Source: Aquitalea denitrificans (GTDB taxonomy: Bacteria > Pseudomonadota > Gammaproteobacteria > Burkholderiales > Chromobacteriaceae). Taken from it: a stretch of 64,000 nucleotides of DNA. Under the pieces are notes generated by a model. It did not search any database. It saw only the letters and a program-made list of their open reading frames with translations, and was not told the origin of the DNA. Shown piece by piece: positions 1 through 8,322 of this stretch. The position numbers were made by a program, and so were the translations under genes. Each line of letters opens with the position of its first letter. Position 1 is the first letter of the stretch. The stretch spans positions 3,906,001 to 3,970,000 of the forward strand of contig NZ_CP047241.1 of assembly GCF_009856625.1 (NCBI RefSeq). Reading direction: 5' to 3'.

Positions 1-915
1 ATTGTTGCGGGCGATCTGCCGTACCAGCTCGGAGCCGATGGAACCGCCCGCGCCGGTCACCATCACCACCCGGCCCTGGATATTGCGGGCCAGCAGTTCG
101 GGACGCGGCGGTACCGGGTCGCGGCCCAGCAGGTCTTCGATTTCCACTTCTTTCAGCTCTTCTACCCGCGCTTCACCCGAAACCAGATCGGCCATGCCGG
201 GCAGGCGCTTGATGGGAATGCGCAAGTGTTCCAGCGACTCCAGGATTTCACGCTGCCGGCCACGGCTGACCGAAGGCATGGCCAGCAGGATGCAACTGGC
301 TGTGGTTTCCTCGATCAGCAGCGGCAAATCTTCCGGCGCATGCACGGTCAGGCCGCGGTAGGTACGCCGCCAGCTTTCCGGATTGTCATCGACAAAGGCC
401 ATCGGCCGGTATTCCTTGCCAGCCTGCAAGGCCAGCATCAGCTGCACCCCGGCCTGACCGGCACCGTAGATGATGACGTGTTCACGCGGGGCATCTACTG
501 AATCTATCCGCCGCACCAGGCCGCGCAGCACAAAGCGGCTGCCACCGATATAGGCCATGGCGAACATCCAGAAAATGATGATGGACGAACGCGGGAACGG
601 TGCAATGCGCGCCATCACGATCACCGCCGTCAGCACCAGCACCGCCAGGCTGACCCCGGTGAACACGGTGTAGACAATCTTGTCGTCCAGATACTTCAGC
701 ACCGCACGGTACAGCCCCAGCTTGACGAAGATGGGAATCACCCACAGCGGCGGCACGATGAAGATCCACAGGTACGGGTCCAGCTTGGGGTCCCAGTAGC
801 CGCCCAGGCGCAGGACGACCGCGCTCCACAGGGCCAGCGGCAGCAGCAGCGCATCCATCAGCGCCAGCAGCGCCATCTTGTTGTGACGGGAAAAGGTCAG
901 CAGTTTGTCTAGCAT
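1..915 (-). CDS. CapD/WbpM-type nucleotide-sugar dehydratase, N-terminal part (cut by window edge)
   Basis: The reading frame is open from an ATG at 915 to base 1, giving 305 residues of a protein that normally has 600-670. The N-terminus has about four hydrophobic helices (residues 14-36, 47-68, 82-103, 110-125). A Rossmann-like segment IIYGAGQAGVQLM follows near 148-160, and the start of the SDR domain, VTGAGGSIGSELVRQ, lies at 286-300. This order is that of the membrane-bound UDP-GlcNAc 4,6-dehydratases (WbpM, PglF, CapD), which make the 4-keto-6-deoxy sugar for bacillosamine, QuiNAc or FucNAc-type residues. The catalytic half lies outside the window. The gene starts 22 bases after the sugar transferase and ends the visible cluster, the usual place for wbpM-like genes. 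Confidence 0.9.
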   Translation of the reverse strand, partial: MLDKLLTFSRHNKMALLALMDALLLPLALWSAVVLRLGGYWDPKLDPYLWIFIVPPLWVIPIFVKLGLYRAVLKYLDDKIVYTVFTGVSLAVLVLTAVIVMARIAPFPRSSIIIFWMFAMAYIGGSRFVLRGLVRRIDSVDAPREHVIIYGAGQAGVQLMLALQAGKEYRPMAFVDDNPESWRRTYRGLTVHAPEDLPLLIEETTASCILLAMPSVSRGRQREILESLEHLRIPIKRLPGMADLVSGEARVEELKEVEIEDLLGRDPVPPRPELLARNIQGRVVMVTGAGGSIGSELVRQIARNN

Positions 916-937
916 GTCGAATCAACTTTCACGGCCA

Positions 938-1615
938 TCAGCGCAGCACGATTTTCAGCAAGGTGGCGAAGATGATGCGGATATCTTCCAGCAGGCTGTG
1001 GGTTTGCGCATAGCGCACGTAATAGCCCAGTTTTTCCGGCAGGATCTGTTCGATATAAGCGCGTTCCGGGTCCGCCGCGCGGCCCAGGATCTCGTTTTCA
1101 TCAATCATGCGGATGGAGGCCCAGTCGGTGATGCCGGGGCGCACCGACAGCACGATGTCTTTCACTTCTTCCGGGTAGTGAGCCACGTACTTGGGCACTT
1201 CCGGGCGCGGGCCCACCAGGCTCATGTCGCCGAACAGCACGTCCAGCAATTGTGGCAGTTCATCCAGTTTGCTCTTGCGCAGAAAGCGCCCGGCACCGGT
1301 GACGCGGCTGTCCGCCCCCACGGTCAGCTGGCCCTGCACCTCGGTATTCACCTGCATGGTGCGGAATTTGTGGATGCGGAACAGCATGCCGCCGCGCCCT
1401 ACCCGCACCTGGCGGAAAAACACCGGGCCGGGGGAATCGAGCTTGATCCACAAGGCCACCAGCAGCAGCGGCCCGGCCAGCAGCAGCAGGCCGATGCTGG
1501 CGGCAATCAGGTCGAACAGGCGCTTGAGCAGTGCCGAGCCGGCACCCGGCGGACGGCAGCACGGTGGTAACAAGGCCGGGCCTTCACCCGGCGCTAACGG
1601 CTTGTGCTGACTCAT
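938..1615 (-). CDS. Initiating sugar-phosphate transferase (PglC/WcaJ-C family)
   Basis: This is a small (225 aa) monotopic polyprenyl-phosphate hexose-1-phosphate transferase. One hydrophobic helix lies at about 33-57 after KRLFDLIAASIG, followed by DSPGPVFFRQVRVGRGG, the KFRTM motif (83-87) and KLDELPQL with the family's Asp-Glu catalytic pair at D118-E119, then GDMSLVGPRPE. Such enzymes load the first sugar phosphate onto undecaprenyl phosphate at the inner membrane and so start O-antigen, capsule or glycan assembly. Its start overlaps the stop of the upstream aminotransferase by four bases (ATGA), so the two are probably translationally coupled. Next to the dehydratase and the PglE-like aminotransferase it fits a PglC-type role, with a 4-amino-trideoxy sugar as likely first sugar; that specificity is inferred. 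Confidence 0.92.
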   Translation of the reverse strand: MSQHKPLAPGEGPALLPPCCRPPGAGSALLKRLFDLIAASIGLLLLAGPLLLVALWIKLDSPGPVFFRQVRVGRGGMLFRIHKFRTMQVNTEVQGQLTVGADSRVTGAGRFLRKSKLDELPQLLDVLFGDMSLVGPRPEVPKYVAHYPEEVKDIVLSVRPGITDWASIRMIDENEILGRAADPERAYIEQILPEKLGYYVRYAQTHSLLEDIRIIFATLLKIVLR

Positions 1616-2775
1616 GCGCCCAGAATCTCACGCACGGCGGCAATCACGCGGGTCTGATCGTCCTCGTTCATGCGGGTGTACAGCGGCAGGGTGACTTCCG
1701 CCTCGAAGGCGGCATCCGCCACCGGGAAGGCAGCACGATCCAGCTGGTAGCCATCGCGCCATACCGGCTGGCGATGCAGCGGGATGAAGTGCACCGAGCA
1801 GCCAATGCCCTTTTCGGCCATGCGCAGGATGAAGTCGTCACGGCTGATGCCGGCTTCCGGCTTGATGCGCACCGGGTAGAGGTGCCAGGCATGACGGTCC
1901 CCGGCATGGGCGGGGCGGGCCGGCAGAATCAAGGGCAAGTCGGCCAGTTCGCGGTCGAAGCGCTGGGCCATGACTTCGCGCTTTTCGCGGAAGGCGACAA
2001 TCTTCTTCAACTGGTGGATGCCCATGGCCGCGGCGGTATCCGGCATATTGTATTTGAAGCCGGGAGCAATCACTTCGTAATACCAGGCCGGGGTCTTGGA
2101 CACGTAGCGGTCGAAGGCATCCCGGCTGATGCCATGCAGACGCATGATCTTGCAGCGGGCAATGATGTCCTTGTTCTTCGATACCACCATACCGCCTTCG
2201 CCGGTGGTCATGGTTTTGTTGGCGTAGAAGCTGAATACGGTGACGTCCGAATCCAGCGTGCCCACCAGCTTGCCCTTGTAGGTGGTCGGCAGGGCGTGCG
2301 CAGCGTCTTCCACCACTTTCAGGCCGTGTTCGCGCGCGATGGCGATGATTTCGTCCATCTCGCACGCGAGGCCGGCAAAGTGCACCGGCATGATGGCGCG
2401 GGTCTTCGGCGTGATGGCGGCACGGATGGCAGCCGGGCTGATATTGAAGGTGGCCGGGTCCACATCCACCACCACCGGGTCGGCGCCCAGATAACGCACC
2501 ACTTCAGCCGTGGCGGTAAAGGTGTAGCTGGGGACAATCACTTCGTCACCTGGCTGGATGCCGATGGCTTCCAGCGCCAGATGCAGGCCGGCGGTGGCGG
2601 AGTTTACGGCAATCGCTTCCACGCCTTCGCCGATGAAGGCAGCAAAGTCGGCTTCGAACTGCTTGGTCTTGGGGCCGGTGGTCACCCAGCCGGAACGCAG
2701 GGCGTCGACCACTTCATTGATTTCGTCTTCGCCGATATCCGGCAGGGCAAAGGGCAGGAATTTCTGTTCGCTCAT
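1612..2775 (-). CDS. DegT/DnrJ/EryC1/StrS aminotransferase, PglE-like
   Basis: This is a PLP-dependent nucleotide-sugar aminotransferase of 387 aa. VNSATAGLHLALEA (58-71) binds cofactor phosphate, VVEDAAH holds the pyridine-binding Asp (D157), and SFYANKTMTTGEGG carries the Schiff-base Lys (K187). Lying in one operon with a 4,6-dehydratase and a small sugar-phosphate transferase, it most likely aminates the 4-keto carbon of UDP-4-keto-6-deoxy-GlcNAc. The open frame extends upstream to an ATG at 2901, but the extension is not family-like. The ATG at 2775 (MSEQKFLPFALPDIG) or that at 2784 (MTKMSEQ) is the better start. About 165 non-coding bases separate it from the acyltransferase upstream. 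Confidence 0.9.
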   Translation of the reverse strand: MSEQKFLPFALPDIGEDEINEVVDALRSGWVTTGPKTKQFEADFAAFIGEGVEAIAVNSATAGLHLALEAIGIQPGDEVIVPSYTFTATAEVVRYLGADPVVVDVDPATFNISPAAIRAAITPKTRAIMPVHFAGLACEMDEIIAIAREHGLKVVEDAAHALPTTYKGKLVGTLDSDVTVFSFYANKTMTTGEGGMVVSKNKDIIARCKIMRLHGISRDAFDRYVSKTPAWYYEVIAPGFKYNMPDTAAAMGIHQLKKIVAFREKREVMAQRFDRELADLPLILPARPAHAGDRHAWHLYPVRIKPEAGISRDDFILRMAEKGIGCSVHFIPLHRQPVWRDGYQLDRAAFPVADAAFEAEVTLPLYTRMNEDDQTRVIAAVREILGA

Positions 2776-2940
2776 TTTCGTCATCTTCAATAGGCGTCGT
2801 TGTTCATGGCTGGCAGCCGACGCATGGTTGCCAGTCGCGTATTCGGTCTTGTCAGCTGCGCTTAGAGCGGCTAACAAAATAGCGTAGCGGCCCTGGGGCA
2901 AGGCGGCGCAACGCAGCAGCAGGGTTTTTGTCAGCTGCTC

Positions 2941-4062
2941 TTACTGGCGCGCCAGATTATCGGTGGCCGGTTTCTCTTTCAACGCATCGGCGGCGCGCTT
3001 GCCCAGCTTCTGCGTGGGCAGTTCCACCCAGCGGTTGATGGCCAGTGCCAGATACCAGGTCATCACGGTGGCGGCGGCCACCAGCAGCCACCACGGCAGA
3101 TTGTACATAGCCAGCACTTCCATCAGCACATAGCCGGCATTGGAATGACAGACATACCAGGCATAGCTGATCGCGGCCACCCGCGCCAGCCAGCGGCTGC
3201 TCCACAGTGCCGGGCGCAGCACACCCAGCACGAACAGGCTGATGCCGATGGCGTAGCTGCCGTACAGCTCCGGCGATGGCCAATTGGTCACCCACACAAA
3301 CAGCGCCAGCAGGCCGACAAAATGCAGCACGGTTTCCAGCGCACCGGCCTGCCCGGTCAAATAGAAATAACACCAGCATCCGGCAAACATCAGCGGGAAA
3401 TAACACACCACCGAGGACAGGAAATACTGGTCATAGGCCCAGAAATGCGCCAGCTGGCCGTGCAGGCCTTGCGCATCCGGGCCACGGCATAGCATGGCCA
3501 CCAGCGGCAGCAGCAGCCAGATGGCCCACTTGATGCGTTTGCCGGTGAGTGCAAACGCTGTCCCCAGCAAGGCGTAGAACCACAGCTCCACCTTGAGCGT
3601 CCACATCACCGGGTCGATATTGCGCCCGCCCAGCATGTCCTGAAAGGCGATGCTGACATGGCCAATGACATCGCGCCGGGTGATGTCGAAGTCGTTATCC
3701 GCCAGCCAGGCGGCAATCCACAAGGCCAGCAACGTTACCGCCAGCCCGGCCCAGTAAGTGGGGTAAATGCGGAACACCCGCGACACGGCAAAACGCAAGC
3801 CACCCATGCGGGTGAGTGACAGCGGAATCAGCAGCCCGGATATCAGCAGGAACAGCCCAACACCCACCGCGCCCAGATTGAAGGGCAATACAAAAGACGC
3901 CCCGGCGTAACCTTCCAGCGGGTCCATATTGAGGATGTCGCTGATGCGCTCGCGATGCTGCCAGAAGGTTTGGGTGAAATGAAACAGGATCACACACAGG
4001 ATGGCCACGCCACGCAGGCCATCGGCAAAATCAAAACGCACATGCTGCTTGCTGCTACTCAT
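2941..4062 (-). CDS. Acyltransferase 3 family membrane protein (OafA/YrhL-like)
   Basis: This is a polytopic inner-membrane protein of 373 aa with about ten hydrophobic helices. The N-terminus FADGLRGVAILCVILFHF contains the family's conserved Arg (R17) and His (H28) needed for acyl transfer. Members O-acetylate, or add other acyl groups to, surface polysaccharides, typically the O-antigen. The ATG at 4062 has AGGTGA eight bases upstream and is preferred over the GTG/ATG codons 9-12 bases further out. Its place inside the cluster suggests that it decorates the polymer made here; which sugar carries the acyl group cannot be read from the sequence. Confidence 0.88.
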   Translation of the reverse strand: MSSSKQHVRFDFADGLRGVAILCVILFHFTQTFWQHRERISDILNMDPLEGYAGASFVLPFNLGAVGVGLFLLISGLLIPLSLTRMGGLRFAVSRVFRIYPTYWAGLAVTLLALWIAAWLADNDFDITRRDVIGHVSIAFQDMLGGRNIDPVMWTLKVELWFYALLGTAFALTGKRIKWAIWLLLPLVAMLCRGPDAQGLHGQLAHFWAYDQYFLSSVVCYFPLMFAGCWCYFYLTGQAGALETVLHFVGLLALFVWVTNWPSPELYGSYAIGISLFVLGVLRPALWSSRWLARVAAISYAWYVCHSNAGYVLMEVLAMYNLPWWLLVAAATVMTWYLALAINRWVELPTQKLGKRAADALKEKPATDNLARQ

Positions 4063-4172
4063 TGCAGTCATCACCTGTTGCCTGCGCTAGCAATACGCGG
4101 GCCATAAAGGGAAAACCGCTATTATCCTCGCCGTTAGTACAGGTTTGCACGACTTTTTCACCCTTGTCGCAC

Positions 4173-5402
4173 TCAGCGCAGCACCGCTTGCAGAAAGCGC
4201 TGCGCCAATACGCGGTAGTCGTGATGCGCCAGCACATATTGCCGTCCGGCTGCGCCCATGCGGCCGCGCTCGTTGGGCGTGGTGGCCAGCATGCGGCGCA
4301 CGGCCTCGGCAATGGCGGCCGGGTCTTCCGCGCCCACGCTGAAACCGGCCCCTGCGTCCTTGACCATGTCGTTGCCCGCTTCCACCGAGTGGATCACCGG
4401 CTTGCCCGCCATCAGGTAGTCGAACAGCTTGTTGGGATTGATGCCGAAACGGTAGATGGGCAGCTTGCGCCAGCCGATGAACAGGCTGTCCATTTCCGCC
4501 AGGAAAGCCGGCACTGCGCGCTTGGGAATGCTGGGCAAAAACTGCACATTGGTCAGCCCCATTGCGGCAGCCTTCTCCACCAGCGCGGCCTTGTCCGGGC
4601 CATCGCCCACCAGCACAAAGCTGGCTGGCGTATCTTGCAGCCGGGCAGCCGCTTCCAGCAGGAAGTCCAGCGCATTGGCCAGACCATGACCACCGGCATA
4701 GCCAATCAGAAAGCGCTTGTCCGCCTTCAGCTTGGCCAGTGCGTCCAGGTGCTCGGTGGACAGCGGAGTGTCCGCGTCCTGCCACTCGGCCACGTCCACA
4801 CCGTTAGGGACGACATGGTATTTTTCCGCCGCCATGCCATGTTCCATCATGTAGTCGCGCGCGCAGGGCAGCATGGAGATGACGGTATCCGCCTTGCGAT
4901 AGCCGAAATCCTCGGCCCACTGCATCAGGCGGATAAAGGGGTGGGAGCGCGACATGCCGCCCACTTCCACCGGTGTCAGCGGCCACAGGTCGTGCACCTC
5001 GTACACCAGCCGCGCCCCGGTCTTGCCGGCGATGAAGGCGGCGGGGATGGTATCCAGCGGATAGGTGGACGAGGCAATCACCACGTCCGGCTTCCACTCC
5101 TTGAGATAACGCCCGGACAGGCCCATCACCTTGCCCAGAAAGCTGAAGATGTTGATCACCCGCTTGAGGCCGTTGCCCGGATAGGCCGGGGTCTTGCACC
5201 AGGTGTAGCGGATGCCGTCGATGTCTTCGTCCTGATACTTGGCCGACAACTGCGGATTGGTCTGGCGCAGATGCGAGGTATCTGCCGCCAGCATATTGAC
5301 TTCGTGGCCAGCCTTGACCCATTCGCGCGCCAGGTAATAGGGGCGGAATTCCATGCCGTGGCGCGGGCTGCCGGCATAGTGATTGATATAGAGAATGCGC
5401 AC
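4173..5402 (-). CDS. Glycosyltransferase family 4, WbuB-like
   Basis: This is a 409 aa GT-B fold glycosyltransferase. The N-terminal acceptor domain begins MRILYINHYAGSPRHGMEFR, and the nucleotide-sugar domain starts near 215 (FLIGYAGGHGLANALDFLLE). The donor-binding segment FGINPNKLFDYLMAGKPVI is the form seen in WbuB-type enzymes, which transfer amino-deoxy sugars such as N-acetyl-L-fucosamine. No signal peptide or membrane helix is seen, so it should act on the cytoplasmic face of the membrane, adding a sugar to the lipid-linked repeat. The exact donor is not predictable. It lies 33 bases after the DUF1345 gene. Confidence 0.9.
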   Translation of the reverse strand: MRILYINHYAGSPRHGMEFRPYYLAREWVKAGHEVNMLAADTSHLRQTNPQLSAKYQDEDIDGIRYTWCKTPAYPGNGLKRVINIFSFLGKVMGLSGRYLKEWKPDVVIASSTYPLDTIPAAFIAGKTGARLVYEVHDLWPLTPVEVGGMSRSHPFIRLMQWAEDFGYRKADTVISMLPCARDYMMEHGMAAEKYHVVPNGVDVAEWQDADTPLSTEHLDALAKLKADKRFLIGYAGGHGLANALDFLLEAAARLQDTPASFVLVGDGPDKAALVEKAAAMGLTNVQFLPSIPKRAVPAFLAEMDSLFIGWRKLPIYRFGINPNKLFDYLMAGKPVIHSVEAGNDMVKDAGAGFSVGAEDPAAIAEAVRRMLATTPNERGRMGAAGRQYVLAHHDYRVLAQRFLQAVLR

Positions 5403-5435
5403 GCTGCTGCTTTTCCGGATTTAAGTGCCCGCCGT

Positions 5436-6128
5436 TCAGAACAGACCGGCGGCGATATTGATCATCATCGCCAGCACGGTAGTGTTGAACAGGAAGGACA
5501 GGATGCAATGCACGGAGCCGATGCGGCGCATGGCCCGTGAGCTGAAACTGATGTCGGCCGTCTGGCCCGAGGTGCCGATGACGGCGGCAAAATAAAAGAA
5601 ATCGCTGTAATTGGGTTCTTCGTCCCCCGGGAATTCCAGTCCCGGCTTGCCATAGCGAAACAGCGCCACGTAGTACTGGTGGGCGTAATGCAGGGCAAAC
5701 ATCACCTGGGTGAACAACCAGCTGGTGAAGATGGTGAGCACCGACAGGCCGATATGCAGGCCGCGGCTGCCGCCGTGCAGGTCTTTCGCTACCGACAGCT
5801 CGGCCACGATGGACAGCAGGCAGACAATCGCCGCCAGCACCACCAGCATCAGGATGGCCATTTCGCCCTCGTCCTGCCGCGCCGCACGATGGCGGATCCG
5901 TTCGGCATCAGCCCCATGCATCATATGTAGTGCCAGCAGCAGATACAGACCGGCTCCGGCATTCCAGCCAATCACATAGGCGGTGAGGGTGCGCATCGGG
6001 GTAAACATGGTCAGCGCCTGCGCCATGCAGAGGCCAAACACGATGGCAGACAACAAGCGGGGCCGGGTACGCAGGATGTGGATCAGCCGGGCCAGCGGGC
6101 CGTGATGGTGACGGATGGGTTTGTCCAT
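5436..6128 (-). CDS. DUF1345-type membrane protein
   Basis: This is a 230 aa integral membrane protein with about five hydrophobic helices (near 24-42, 48-68, 90-110, 128-150, 205-228). The family-like stretch LHYAHQYYVALF is followed by PNYSDFFYFAAVIGTSGQTADI. Members of this uncharacterised family occur widely in Proteobacteria and have no proven activity. The gene is embedded between two glycosyltransferases with an 11-base gap upstream, so it is probably co-transcribed with them. It does not resemble a Wzy polymerase (too short, no large periplasmic loop), though a function in glycan assembly cannot be excluded. Confidence 0.8.
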   Translation of the reverse strand: MDKPIRHHHGPLARLIHILRTRPRLLSAIVFGLCMAQALTMFTPMRTLTAYVIGWNAGAGLYLLLALHMMHGADAERIRHRAARQDEGEMAILMLVVLAAIVCLLSIVAELSVAKDLHGGSRGLHIGLSVLTIFTSWLFTQVMFALHYAHQYYVALFRYGKPGLEFPGDEEPNYSDFFYFAAVIGTSGQTADISFSSRAMRRIGSVHCILSFLFNTTVLAMMINIAAGLF

Positions 6129-6139
6129 ATTTGTCTGCC

Positions 6140-7237
6140 TCAGGCGAGTTGGGCGTAGAGATCCACCAGCTTGCGGCCTTCTGCCGCCCAGCTATATTTT
6201 TGCAGCACCGCCTGCTTGCCCGCCTCGCCCAGTTGGCGCATGCGGTCTTCATCCGCCATCAGGCTGTTGATGGCAGCGGCAATGGCTTGCGGGTCTTGCG
6301 GGTCCACCAGCACGCCGCAGCCGGCGTCATCGACGATTTCGCGCCATACCGGGAAATCACTGGCAATCACCGGCATGCCGGCGGCCATGTATTCGAACAG
6401 CTTGATCGGCAACGCATCCACGTAATTGGGAGTGGGAAACAGCGTCACCAGGCCGATCTTGCTTTGCGCCAGCACCTGGGCCACGCCCTTACGGTCCAGC
6501 ACGCCCAGATCATTCACCCTGGCCCAGCCGGCTTGTGCTTCCAGCTTGGCGCGCAGGTCGCTCTCGCTCCAGATACCGGCCAGATTCAGCCGGGTGGCGG
6601 TATCCGGCAGTGCGGCCACGATGGGTTCGATACCGCGAATGCGGCTGATGCCGCCGATATAGCACACCTCGTTCTTGCGGCTGTCCCACGGCGTATCGCG
6701 CACCAGCTCTTCCAGAATGGGGAAGTTGCACACATCCAGCACCCGCCCGCCCAGTTTGGCAAAACGCTTGCGGATGTGCGGCGTGGACGTCACCACCGCG
6801 TCAAAGCGTTTGGCTGCCCAGTCTTCCACCGTTTCAAAGCTGCCGGACACTAGGGGACGGATGGCACCGGGAATCCAGTGCTTGGCCAGAATCTGGCGCG
6901 GCATGTCTTCGTGTACGTCGTAAATCACCTTGATACCGGCCTGCTTCAAACGCAGCGCGGCGGGAATCAGCTCCGGGTCGTGAAAATGCACGATGTCCGG
7001 GCGCAGCGCCAATGCCGCCTGGTATACCCGGCTGGTGGTGCCGGTCATGCGGGCAAAACGGCCGCCGGTCTTGGGGCCGACATCGTGAAAGCGCACACCC
7101 TTGTTGATTTCCTCGCCCAAGCCATCGGCCACGATCAGGCTCACCTCATGACCGGCTGCGGCCAGCGTGGCGCATTCCTTGACGAAAATGCGGATGTCGT
7201 GACGCGGATGGGCGGAAGTGAGATGGGCTACTTTCAT
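6140..7237 (-). CDS. Glycosyltransferase family 4
   Basis: This is a 365 aa GT-B glycosyltransferase starting MKVAHLTSAHPRHDIRIFVK. The C-terminal Glycos_transf_1 domain has SKIGLVTLFPTPNYVDALPI and LFEYMAAGMPVIASDFPVW, the EX7E-type nucleotide-sugar site. It is a soluble or membrane-associated cytoplasmic enzyme that adds one residue of the lipid-linked repeat unit. The start overlaps the stop of the upstream glycosyltransferase by four bases (ATGA), implying coupled translation. Donor and acceptor are unknown. Confidence 0.9.
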   Translation of the reverse strand: MKVAHLTSAHPRHDIRIFVKECATLAAAGHEVSLIVADGLGEEINKGVRFHDVGPKTGGRFARMTGTTSRVYQAALALRPDIVHFHDPELIPAALRLKQAGIKVIYDVHEDMPRQILAKHWIPGAIRPLVSGSFETVEDWAAKRFDAVVTSTPHIRKRFAKLGGRVLDVCNFPILEELVRDTPWDSRKNEVCYIGGISRIRGIEPIVAALPDTATRLNLAGIWSESDLRAKLEAQAGWARVNDLGVLDRKGVAQVLAQSKIGLVTLFPTPNYVDALPIKLFEYMAAGMPVIASDFPVWREIVDDAGCGVLVDPQDPQAIAAAINSLMADEDRMRQLGEAGKQAVLQKYSWAAEGRKLVDLYAQLA

Positions 7238-8322
7238 ACGACAGAATCCTTGTGTGCCGGCCCGGACAGCAGGCTGGCATAGAGATCGGCAAAGTGCTGC
7301 ATATTGGTGTGATGCAGGGCTTTTTGGACCACCAGCTGGCGGTTGAGCTGCACCGCCTGCGCCAGACGGGCATTGTCCGCCGCCCAGTCCATGCCGGACA
7401 GCAGGCTGTCGCTCAAGCGGGCGATGTCTTCGGCAATCAGGCCATTCAGGCCGTCAATCACCCATTCACCATTGGCCGGCAGATTGGACAATACCGGCAG
7501 GCAACCGTGCCCCATGGCTTCCAGCAGGCTGATGCTGGTGGCGTCCGAGCGGGGCACGCTGACAAACAGGCGCGACTCCTGGTACAGCGCGCCCAGCACG
7601 GCGGATGACACAAAGCCGGTGAATTCCACCCTTTGCAGTTGCAGGCGGCTGGCCAGGGCTTTCAGGCTGTCGGTGGACTCGCCACTGGCGGCCACGGTGA
7701 GGCTCCAGTCCGGGTAACGGCCGCTGGCTTCCACCTGCTGCCAGGCATGCAGGATGGCGTCAATGCGGTACAGCGGCTTGTGCAGACGGCAGGACAGCAC
7801 CTTGTTGGCCTTGGCCGCGATATCCGGCTGCGCCGGCAGCGCGTCCATGCCGAAATTCAGCACGTCGATACGGCAGTTATCCCCAGCCAACTGGCGGATT
7901 TTCGCCGCCATGTACAGCGAATCCGAGGTGATGGCCGTCGCGGCACGCAGATTGGCGCTCACCATCTGCCGCATCAGCCGGTTGCTGTCTGGCAGCAGCA
8001 GCACGTCCGAGCCCCAGGCAGTCAGCACCATGGGCACAGGGCTACCCGCCAGTGCCCGGCGCGCATGCCAGGCCACGCTATTGGCCTGATGCACATGGAC
8101 AAGGTCCGGCTGGATCTGTGCTATCCAGCGACGCAATGTGCCTGCGCTGCCCAGTGCCTTCAGGCCAAAGTCCAGGCGCAGCTCGCCCTTGAGATTGGCC
8201 GGACGCTTGTCGGCAGGGACTTCGCCATTGCAGGCCAGCCAGATTTCGTCCACATGCGGGGCGATACCGGCCAGGTAACGCCAGGTGTGTACCGAGGCAG
8301 AACCGATCAACAACAGCTTCAT
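7234..8322 (-). CDS. Glycosyltransferase (GT4-like)
   Basis: This is a 362 aa GT-B protein starting MKLLLIGSASVHTWRYLAGI, with LVHVHQANSVAWHARRAL and a C-terminal donor site FVSVPRSDATSISLLEAMGH that matches the family 4 EX7E region, with Asp replacing the first Glu. No membrane segment is evident. It overlaps by four bases with the aminotransferase upstream and with the next glycosyltransferase downstream, forming a tightly coupled block. It is likely to extend the repeat unit; its specificity is unknown. Confidence 0.86.
   Translation of the reverse strand: MKLLLIGSASVHTWRYLAGIAPHVDEIWLACNGEVPADKRPANLKGELRLDFGLKALGSAGTLRRWIAQIQPDLVHVHQANSVAWHARRALAGSPVPMVLTAWGSDVLLLPDSNRLMRQMVSANLRAATAITSDSLYMAAKIRQLAGDNCRIDVLNFGMDALPAQPDIAAKANKVLSCRLHKPLYRIDAILHAWQQVEASGRYPDWSLTVAASGESTDSLKALASRLQLQRVEFTGFVSSAVLGALYQESRLFVSVPRSDATSISLLEAMGHGCLPVLSNLPANGEWVIDGLNGLIAEDIARLSDSLLSGMDWAADNARLAQAVQLNRQLVVQKALHHTNMQHFADLYASLLSGPAHKDSVV

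Noticed and set aside
2776..2901. Longer N-terminus for the PglE-like aminotransferase from an ATG at 2901
   Set aside because: The added 42 residues are not family-like, and ATG codons at 2784/2775 precede the conserved start.
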